Of a DNA stretch of 37,333 nucleotides, positions 31,901-37,333 are shown piece after piece. Position 1 is the first letter of the stretch, and each line of letters opens with the position of its first letter. This DNA is from Anaerotignum sp. (lineage in GTDB: Bacteria > Bacillota > Clostridia > Lachnospirales > Anaerotignaceae). The stretch spans positions 1 to 37,333 of the forward strand of contig NZ_JAFUMA010000077.1 of the NCBI RefSeq assembly GCF_017483025.1, read 5' to 3'. Below the pieces are notes generated by a model that was not told the origin of the DNA, searched no databases, and saw only the letters and a program-made list of their open reading frames with translations. The translations under genes were made by a program, and so were the position numbers.

Positions 31901-32974
31901 TCAGCGTTTTCGCCCCATGTCCTTCAATTCCAGTTCCGGATAAATTTCAAAGACCATCGCATCCCAAAGGGTGTCTCTGCCATATTCCTCCGCCAGATGG
32001 GGCATTGCCCGCTGCAGGCGGGGCAGGATGCCGAAAAGATCTTCCCCCGCACCCATTGCTATTTTCAGGGTATGCTCCACCTCCCCTTTTATGATCGCTT
32101 CAAAAATCTTTTCCAGATCTTTTCGGGATTCCCTCGAAAGCAGATGCCCACTCCCGCCTTGCAGGGTGCCTTCTACAGGCAGCGTGATGGTGCAAAGGAT
32201 AGAATCTCCCACTTCGGAAAAATCATAGAACACGTGGGTCTTGCCAATTTCCACAGGGAGCGTTTCTCCCTGATACTCACCCTCCAAGAGAGCCCCCTCC
32301 GCTTCTCCCAGAAGGAAAAGATAGCCCCGTTCCTTTTCTTCATCCATGGTATAAACCGCTGTTGGAGTGACCGCCATACCGCCCCCCAGCTGCAGCTTTC
32401 CATCCACTGCGCTGATACGGGGGATGATGCCATTTCCGCCCTGCTCTTCCCGTTCCGTCAAGTAGGTATCCAGATCCATGCCCTTTGTTACCGCCACTTC
32501 CCTGGCAGTATTTTTATAAAAATCCCAGAGAAAGAGCCCTGTTTTGCTATCCTCCGCCATGGCAGCTTCCACACATTCCGCCGCAGAACCATCTGTGGCA
32601 AGAAGCATGACCTTTTCAGAAACTGTCTGGCTGCGCTCCAGTTCGCGCAGGAGGGAATCCAGCTTGGCGCTGTTTTCCAATAGATTTCTCCCCAGGATCA
32701 CTGTTTTCAACTGCCCCAAATCAGTTTTTCTGGAAGTTCTGGTGTCCACCTGGGCTACCGCCCCCGCAAGGGTATCGCTTTCAGCCGTATAGGTCTCCTC
32801 TTCACCAGTCTCAATATTGGCAGGAGCAAAGGTGAAGCTGCAGCCTGTCAAAGTGCTGTCTACCCCTAAAGTGATGATGAATGCCCGATCTTCCGGGTCT
32901 TTTTTATCCCAACAGCCTGTCAGAAAAAAGGGGGGCAAAAGCGCCAGCAGCAGCAATCTTTTTTTCCGCATCAT
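31901..32974 (-). CDS. Ger(x)C-family spore germination lipoprotein
   Basis: The 357-aa C-subunit of a GerA-type germinant receptor has a signal peptide with lipobox (LLPPFFLTGCWD), then the family's opening pattern GCWDKKDPEDRAFIITLGVD. Three alpha/beta domains end with EIYPELELKDMGRK. It is anchored on the outer face of the spore inner membrane. The frame is open further upstream, but ATG 32974, overlapping the preceding stop by ATGA and led by GGGAGGGAAAGG, is the right start. Confidence 0.93.
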   Translation of the reverse strand: MMRKKRLLLLALLPPFFLTGCWDKKDPEDRAFIITLGVDSTLTGCSFTFAPANIETGEEETYTAESDTLAGAVAQVDTRTSRKTDLGQLKTVILGRNLLENSAKLDSLLRELERSQTVSEKVMLLATDGSAAECVEAAMAEDSKTGLFLWDFYKNTAREVAVTKGMDLDTYLTEREEQGGNGIIPRISAVDGKLQLGGGMAVTPTAVYTMDEEKERGYLFLLGEAEGALLEGEYQGETLPVEIGKTHVFYDFSEVGDSILCTITLPVEGTLQGGSGHLLSRESRKDLEKIFEAIIKGEVEHTLKIAMGAGEDLFGILPRLQRAMPHLAEEYGRDTLWDAMVFEIYPELELKDMGRKR

Positions 32975-34068
32975 CCTTTCCCTCCCTTTCCTGAAAAAAT
33001 AAGCAGCAGGAGCGGCAAGATCACCAAATACACCAGATTTATCCATGGTGCAAGCTCCAACCGCAGATAGTATGCCGCAGAAAGATTTTCCGGCAGAAAG
33101 GCGGCAGCAAATATCACTGCTAAAGAGATCCATAGCCATGTTTTTCGTTTTGTTTCCGCCTGTCGGCACATCTGCACGCCCAAAAGAGAACTGAAAAAAA
33201 GCGTTCCCGAAAGGAATACAACCGCCGATGCCATCCAAAACCAAAGCAGCAGCACATCCTGCCGGGTGAGGAAAACCCCTGTGAAGCTGACCCGTTCCAT
33301 CATCTGCAGAGAAGGCAGCAGTTTTTCCGAAAGGACACCTTCCCCATAGACTGCCAGGCAAAGAAAAACCATGAGTGTTACCACAAGCGCCGTCAAAGCG
33401 GTACTTTTCAAAACAGCACCGAGGGCATGGGCAGGACGTTTCAGGTCAGGATAAATAAAATAGAGAAACACCAGCCCCTGAAAGACGATACTCATGGCGG
33501 CAATGCCGCTGCCTACTTCCCCGAAAGAAGGCATTGCCAGAGGCAGGATACGATTATATTTTGAAGAGATCGCTACAGCGATCAGTATGATGGCCAAAGG
33601 GATGGCAACGATAAAGAATAATATTTCCGCCGATCTGCCGCGACATTCCGTCCCCTGCGCCGCCAGAGAGCCTGCAGCCGCCAATATCACCAGCGTGATC
33701 ACCGCCACCGGCGTAGAGGGAAGCATGGAGCGACAGACGATCTCACTGAAAATGCGCAGTTCCAGCGCACCATCGAAAACCAGCTTCACCGCCAGGCCAA
33801 TCAAAACGATATTCCCAATAAAATCCCCAAAACACCGCCGACACCATTCTACCACGGTACCATGGGGCATTCTTTTCCCGACGAATGTCAAAAGCAGAGA
33901 AACCGCCACGAACACCGCCCCGCCCAGCAAAGCCGCCACCCAGCAGGCCCGCCCGCTCATCTGCGCCAGCTCCGCCGGAAGAAAAAGGACAGCTGTACCA
34001 AAACAATCCAATAATAACAACGCCTGCAGCTGTCTGAGAGAGATTTTCCGATTTTCCGCAAACATCAT
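32971..34068 (-). CDS. GerAB/GerKB-type spore germination permease
   Basis: The 365-aa protein with about ten membrane helices is the B-subunit of the receptor, in the amino acid-polyamine-cation transporter superfamily, and is thought to bind the germinant. The N-terminus MMFAENRKISLRQLQALLLLDCFGTAVLFLP is typical. ATG 34068 (or the next ATG) overlaps the gerA stop; AAAGGAGG precedes it. The frame remains open upstream but that part is inside gerA. Confidence 0.93.
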   Translation of the reverse strand: MMFAENRKISLRQLQALLLLDCFGTAVLFLPAELAQMSGRACWVAALLGGAVFVAVSLLLTFVGKRMPHGTVVEWCRRCFGDFIGNIVLIGLAVKLVFDGALELRIFSEIVCRSMLPSTPVAVITLVILAAAGSLAAQGTECRGRSAEILFFIVAIPLAIILIAVAISSKYNRILPLAMPSFGEVGSGIAAMSIVFQGLVFLYFIYPDLKRPAHALGAVLKSTALTALVVTLMVFLCLAVYGEGVLSEKLLPSLQMMERVSFTGVFLTRQDVLLLWFWMASAVVFLSGTLFFSSLLGVQMCRQAETKRKTWLWISLAVIFAAAFLPENLSAAYYLRLELAPWINLVYLVILPLLLLIFSGKGGKG

Positions 34069-35537
34069 TCCTCCTCCTTTCGCGCCCGCGCAGAGGGTCG
34101 GGTGAAGATAGGCCTGCGCTTCATTTCGGACAAAGGCAGGCGAAAAATGCTGTCCTCCCAATCCATATCGTCATTGACGGAGGAGGAGCAGAAGGGATAG
34201 AGATAGGGGATGCCGTAGGACGTCAGGCTGGAAAGATGGGCCAGAAGCAGCAGCAGCGCCGCCCAGACACCGAAAATACCGAAAACTGAAGCCATCAGAA
34301 TCACCAGATATTTGATGATACGCAGCCCCGAAACGATAGATACATTGGGGATGACAAAGGAACAGATGCCGGTCAGTGCCGCAACGATGACCACCGCAGG
34401 GCTGACGATGCCCGCTTCCACGGCTGCGGAGCCAATGATGATACCTCCGACGATACCAATGGTCGAGCTGACAGGAGACGGCAGGCGAATGCCTGCTTCC
34501 CGCAAAAGCTCAAAGGCAAGCTCCATGATAAGGACTTCTCCGATAACAGAAAAGGGAATGGCTTCCCGTGTTGCAGCCACCTTCAGAGCCAACGCCGTTG
34601 GCATCAGCTGGGGATGATAGACAGAAAAAGCAATATACAGCCCCGGCAGACAAACCGCCAGAAAAGCCGCCCCAAACCGCACCAGGCGAATAAAACTCAT
34701 AATTTCCCATCGGTCATAGTAATCCTCCGCCGCCTGAAAGAAGGTATTCAACGTGGCGGGGAGCAGGATGGCATAAGGCGTATTATCCACCAGAAGCGCC
34801 ACTCGCCCCTCCAGAAGAGCCGCCGCCGTTTTATCGGGCCGCTCTGTCATCTGCAGCTGAGGAAAGGGAGAAAACTGTCGCTTTTCCAAAAGCTGTTCCG
34901 CATAGCCGCTGTCCAAAACTGCATCCAGATCCATATTATCCAGCTGCTGCTCCACCTTCGCCAACAATTCAGGCCGAACCAGGTCATCCATATACATCAG
35001 TGCAATATCTGTTTTGCTGCGGCTGCCCGCTTTTTTCCGTTTCAGCTTCAAGCGAGGGTCTCGGATACGGCGGCGGGTCAGCACGATATTAAAAGCCATG
35101 ACTTCCATAAAAGCATCCTTTGGCCCTTGCACTACCACCTCTGTCTCCGCCTTGCTGACGCCCCGATTGGGGAATTTCTTTGTTGTGGCCTGCAGAGCAA
35201 AATCGTCTCCATCCATCAACAGGACTGTATCCCCCCAGAGCACTCCATCGCAGACTTCATCCAGGGTGGTGATCTTCTTTACTTCCCCAATGGCAATACT
35301 TTCCTCCATCAGGGTCTGCAAAAGGCCTTCCGTTTTATGGTTCTGGTAATCCAGCATGATCGTTTCCAGAATAGATTCCCGAATGGCCTCCCCATCCACA
35401 ATATTATCCGTATAGAGCATCAAAAGCCTGCCTGCGCCGCCACCAATGCGAAATTCACGCCAGACAACATCTCCGCAATCCCGCAAGGCCTCTTCAATGG
35501 CAGCCCTATTTTGCTCCAGATCTTTTGTTAACCGCAT
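34065..35537 (-). CDS. GerA-family spore germination protein (A subunit)
   Basis: The 490-aa protein has a soluble N-terminal half (about 1-270; VVQGPKDAFMEVMAFNIVLTRRRIRDPRLKLK is the family signature), several membrane helices (about 285-440), and a charged C-terminal tail containing YPFCSSSVNDDMDW. A-subunits assemble into the ion-conducting part of the germinant receptor. The ATG has AGGCGG about 8 nt upstream. It is the first gene of the A-B-C order; the tight ATGA overlaps show a coupled operon. The cluster's germinant cannot be told from sequence. Confidence 0.96.
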   Translation of the reverse strand: MRLTKDLEQNRAAIEEALRDCGDVVWREFRIGGGAGRLLMLYTDNIVDGEAIRESILETIMLDYQNHKTEGLLQTLMEESIAIGEVKKITTLDEVCDGVLWGDTVLLMDGDDFALQATTKKFPNRGVSKAETEVVVQGPKDAFMEVMAFNIVLTRRRIRDPRLKLKRKKAGSRSKTDIALMYMDDLVRPELLAKVEQQLDNMDLDAVLDSGYAEQLLEKRQFSPFPQLQMTERPDKTAAALLEGRVALLVDNTPYAILLPATLNTFFQAAEDYYDRWEIMSFIRLVRFGAAFLAVCLPGLYIAFSVYHPQLMPTALALKVAATREAIPFSVIGEVLIMELAFELLREAGIRLPSPVSSTIGIVGGIIIGSAAVEAGIVSPAVVIVAALTGICSFVIPNVSIVSGLRIIKYLVILMASVFGIFGVWAALLLLLAHLSSLTSYGIPYLYPFCSSSVNDDMDWEDSIFRLPLSEMKRRPIFTRPSARARKEEE

Positions 35538-35562
35538 AGATTCACCGCCTATGTTTTTTCCT

Positions 35563-35591
35563 TAGTTTGGCAGGAGATGGGGATTTTATGC
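35563..35591 (-). promoter_or_regulatory. Candidate sigma-G promoter of the ger operon
   Basis: On the minus strand GCATA (35587-35591) and CAAACTA (35563-35569) at 17-nt spacing, close to the sigma-G pattern GMATR-N17/18-CATNMTA. It lies about 25 nt before the gerA start and directly beside the T-run of the preceding terminator. Confidence 0.55.
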
Positions 35592-35623
35592 AAAAAAAGA
35601 ACCCCGATCTCTCGGAGTTCTTT
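35592..35623 (-). terminator. Terminator of the TolC-family gene
   Basis: On the minus strand AAGAACTCCGA/TCGGGGTTCTT with loop GAGA, followed by a T-run. Confidence 0.88.
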
Positions 35624-35634
35624 GATTTCTGATT

Positions 35635-36843
35635 TTATTTAGACTGGCTGCTGCTTGTTGTATCTACCAGCAGGCTGGGGTTTTCAAATGTATAAACCAG
35701 CATATCGTAGTTATAAACAATCTGGTTCAGGGCATTCTGCGCGGAAATCACGCCCATTTCAGCCTGTTCTACCACAGTCTTTGTTACGTTGCCTGCCTGC
35801 AGATTCACCTGCGCCACACGGTAATCCGCCTGGGCCTTTGTCAGGTCTGCCTGTGCGGAAGAATATGTTGTTTCCAACTGCTGCAGCTGCAGATATGTGT
35901 TACGGATCAATGTTTCTTTCTTTTCTTTTGCTGTTTTCAGAGCACGTTTCTGCTGATCGTAGGTCAGCTTATCGCTGTCATAGGATGCGCCTGTATCGGA
36001 ATAGGAACGATAGTTGCTTGTGAATTTTGCCTTATCTGTCGCCAGTTCCTGCAGCTGGATCGTCAGGTCTTCCTTCAGAGCGCTGTTGATATACTGATCG
36101 ATGGTCTGTGTCATTGTGTAGGGTTCGAAAGTTACATCATACACAAATTCGAAGCGCGCATCAGAGTTTTCCCCAATGAGGCTGTTGAATTTCACATAAG
36201 TCTGTTCCAGAGAAGCTTCCAGCAGAGCAACGTTATCCTGCGCCTTCTGCGCTGCGATCTGCAGCTGATCCAGGTTATATTTGCTCAGCATACCCAGGCG
36301 ATATTTTGTGTAGCCCTGTTCATACAATCTCTGCTGGATCTCAGCATTTTTTTCCACCAACGCCAGGCTGTCCTGAGTATTTTTGATATTTGTGAAATAA
36401 GATTTGATCGTTACTTCCAGAGCCATTTTCTGAATTTTTTCGCCCAGCTTTGCCTGTTCCATGCCATTTTCCAGCTGGAAAACAGAAGAAACCAGCGCAT
36501 GCATACCGTCGGATGCCCATTTTCTGTATTCATAAGTGGGGATCTTTACGGAACCAACACGATCATAAAGGTCTTCGTCTGTTTCCTTCAGGTAATCCAG
36601 AGTATCTTCGATATCCTTCAGGTCGGGGCTATGTTTGATCGCCAGTTCCAGAGCCTGTTCCATTGTCATCTGGGGCAGAGCCAGAGCCGCCAGTTCTTCT
36701 TCTGTCAGTTCCACCACAGGGGCAGCCTGTACGCCCTGCTGTTCAGCGGAAAGGGCTTCCGCCGCGAAAACCTGCGTGCTGCAGATGCTCATAGCCAAAG
36801 CCAGCGCCAATGCGCCTTTTGCTTTATATAAGAATGCTTTCAT
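35635..36843 (-). CDS. TolC-family secreted helical protein
   Basis: The 402-aa protein has a signal peptide (cut near VFAAEA) and a short acidic stretch. Two long helical halves follow with the outer-membrane-efflux-protein pattern: MTMEQALELAIKHSPDLKDIEDTL; then LYEQGYTKYRLGMLSKYNLDQLQIAAQKA; then AQADLTKAQADYRVAQVNLQAGNVTKTVVEQAEMGVISAQNAL. TolC proteins form trimeric outer-membrane channels, yet the rest of the window points to a Gram-positive cell type, so this one probably acts at the membrane or wall; its partner is unknown. ATG 36843 with AGGAGG 7 nt upstream is chosen over the TTG one codon earlier. It has its own promoter and terminator. Confidence 0.85.
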   Translation of the reverse strand: MKAFLYKAKGALALALAMSICSTQVFAAEALSAEQQGVQAAPVVELTEEELAALALPQMTMEQALELAIKHSPDLKDIEDTLDYLKETDEDLYDRVGSVKIPTYEYRKWASDGMHALVSSVFQLENGMEQAKLGEKIQKMALEVTIKSYFTNIKNTQDSLALVEKNAEIQQRLYEQGYTKYRLGMLSKYNLDQLQIAAQKAQDNVALLEASLEQTYVKFNSLIGENSDARFEFVYDVTFEPYTMTQTIDQYINSALKEDLTIQLQELATDKAKFTSNYRSYSDTGASYDSDKLTYDQQKRALKTAKEKKETLIRNTYLQLQQLETTYSSAQADLTKAQADYRVAQVNLQAGNVTKTVVEQAEMGVISAQNALNQIVYNYDMLVYTFENPSLLVDTTSSSQSK

Positions 36844-36883
36844 CAATATTCCTCCAGTATAAAATGATTTTAAACTAAAACTA

Positions 36884-36889
36884 ATTATA
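36884..36889 (-). promoter_or_regulatory. Extended -10 promoter of the TolC-family gene
   Basis: On the minus strand TGGTATAAT gives a perfect extended -10; the -35 (TGGATT-like) is weak. Transcription would start about 34 nt before the start codon. Confidence 0.5.
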
Positions 36890-36956
36890 CCATATTATTA
36901 GAAAAAATCCAGTATATTAAGGAAGATTTAATGAAAACTTTCTTACGATTTCGTGA

Positions 36957-36987
36957 CAAAAAAAGAGGACTCCTTTCGGAGTCCTCT
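36957..36987 (-). terminator. Terminator of the right-edge stalk-domain gene
   Basis: Perfect 10-bp stem AGAGGACTCC/GGAGTCCTCT, loop of 4, followed on the minus strand by TTTTTTTG. Confidence 0.92.
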
Positions 36988-37026
36988 CGGAATTTCTACT
37001 CATTCAGTTCGCATTGAAGGAACAAA

Positions 37027-37333
37027 TTATTTGTTGCCGTTCAGTGTAGCTGTCTTTGTAGCTGCATCCCATGTGATATCTGTTACGCCCAGTGCTGTAG
37101 CCAGATCTCTCATAGGCAGGAATGTTCTACCATCAACAACTTCGGGAGAAGCGGATGCGGGGATAGCGGAGCCGTTTACATAAACAACTTTAGCGCCAAC
37201 CTGCATTGTGATGATTCTCTGACCGTACAGGATTGTTACAGTCTTTGTAGCCTGATCCCACAGAACGTTGTTGTTCAGGATACCCAGAGCTACTGCAACT
37301 GCTCTTACGGGCAGCATTGTGTAACCTGCAGCG
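37027..37333 (-). CDS. Stalk-domain (copper amine oxidase N-like) protein, 3' part
   Basis: The frame is open through the right edge of the window; only the last 101 residues are seen. They form a complete stalk-type repeat pair: MLPVRAVAVALG...VLWDQATKTVTILYGQRIITMQVGAKVVYVNG, then GRTFLPMRDLATALGVTDITWDAATKTATLNGNK. It is likely the C-terminal wall-associated module of a secreted protein. It is upstream of the TolC-family gene on the same strand but separated by a terminator. Confidence 0.85.
   Translation of the reverse strand, partial: AAGYTMLPVRAVAVALGILNNNVLWDQATKTVTILYGQRIITMQVGAKVVYVNGSAIPASASPEVVDGRTFLPMRDLATALGVTDITWDAATKTATLNGNK

Noticed and set aside
32975..33361. N-terminal extension of the GerC-type protein
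   Set aside because: This stretch is inside the gerB-type gene in another frame; ATG 32974 overlaps the gerB stop and has a ribosome site and lipoprotein signal.
1..37333. CRISPR arrays, rRNA or tRNA genes, complete insertion sequences, prophage modules
   Set aside because: No regularly spaced repeats, cloverleaf-like genes, transposase with terminal repeats or phage structural genes were seen.

Overview
The window looks like chromosome from an anaerobic, endospore-forming member of the Clostridia. The evidence is a complete Rnf ferredoxin:NAD+ oxidoreductase operon, a tricistronic gerA-type germination operon followed by spoIIR, sigma-54, a T-box-controlled alaS, and a mreBCD-pbp2-minCDE-rodA cell-shape cluster in the order usual for Clostridia. 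Strong GGAGG ribosome sites and moderate GC fit this. A Lachnospirales or Anaerotignum-like host is my guess from gene order and style, not a proven assignment.

Layout. 1-9.5 kb is a mixed accessory stretch: a GntR/FCD regulator, a small lipoprotein, a serine recombinase lacking its C-terminal part, a small zinc-ribbon membrane protein, a 5'-truncated subtilisin-like protease gene, an unrecognised 142-aa protein, an XRE regulator, the branched-chain amino acid carrier BrnQ behind a long leader, an ECF sigma/RsiV-type anti-sigma pair, and a secreted stalk-domain protein. 9.5-15.6 kb on the minus strand holds alaS with its T-box leader, a MocR-type regulator and rpoN. 16-21.1 kb on the plus strand is rnfCDGEAB. 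21.3-31.1 kb on the plus strand holds a DUF4321 protein, mreB, mreC, mreD, a large class B PBP, minC, minD, minE, rodA, an mgsA-like gene and a DUF1294 protein. 31.1-35.5 kb on the minus strand is gerA-gerB-gerC-spoIIR. The window ends with a TolC-family protein and the 3' part of another stalk-domain protein.

How the genes work together. Rnf couples ferredoxin oxidation to NAD+ reduction and an ion gradient. The Mre/PBP2/RodA set builds the side wall and MinCDE places the septum. The ger operon and spoIIR act in the forespore, and I can see a plausible sigma-G-like promoter before gerA and a sigma-F-like promoter before spoIIR. The ECF sigma/RsiV pair suggests a cell-envelope (lysozyme-type) stress response.

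Most notable for a second look: the MgsA homologue downstream of rodA has non-canonical residues at positions matching catalytic residues of E. coli methylglyoxal synthase; the subtilase remnant begins exactly at an 8-bp inverted repeat; the anti-sigma gene has a second strong internal start; the brnQ leader combines a perfect dyad on the -35, a long hairpin and an ORF overlapping the brnQ start; and hairpin-rich intergenic repeats are present. I saw no CRISPR array, rRNA, tRNA gene or complete mobile element.
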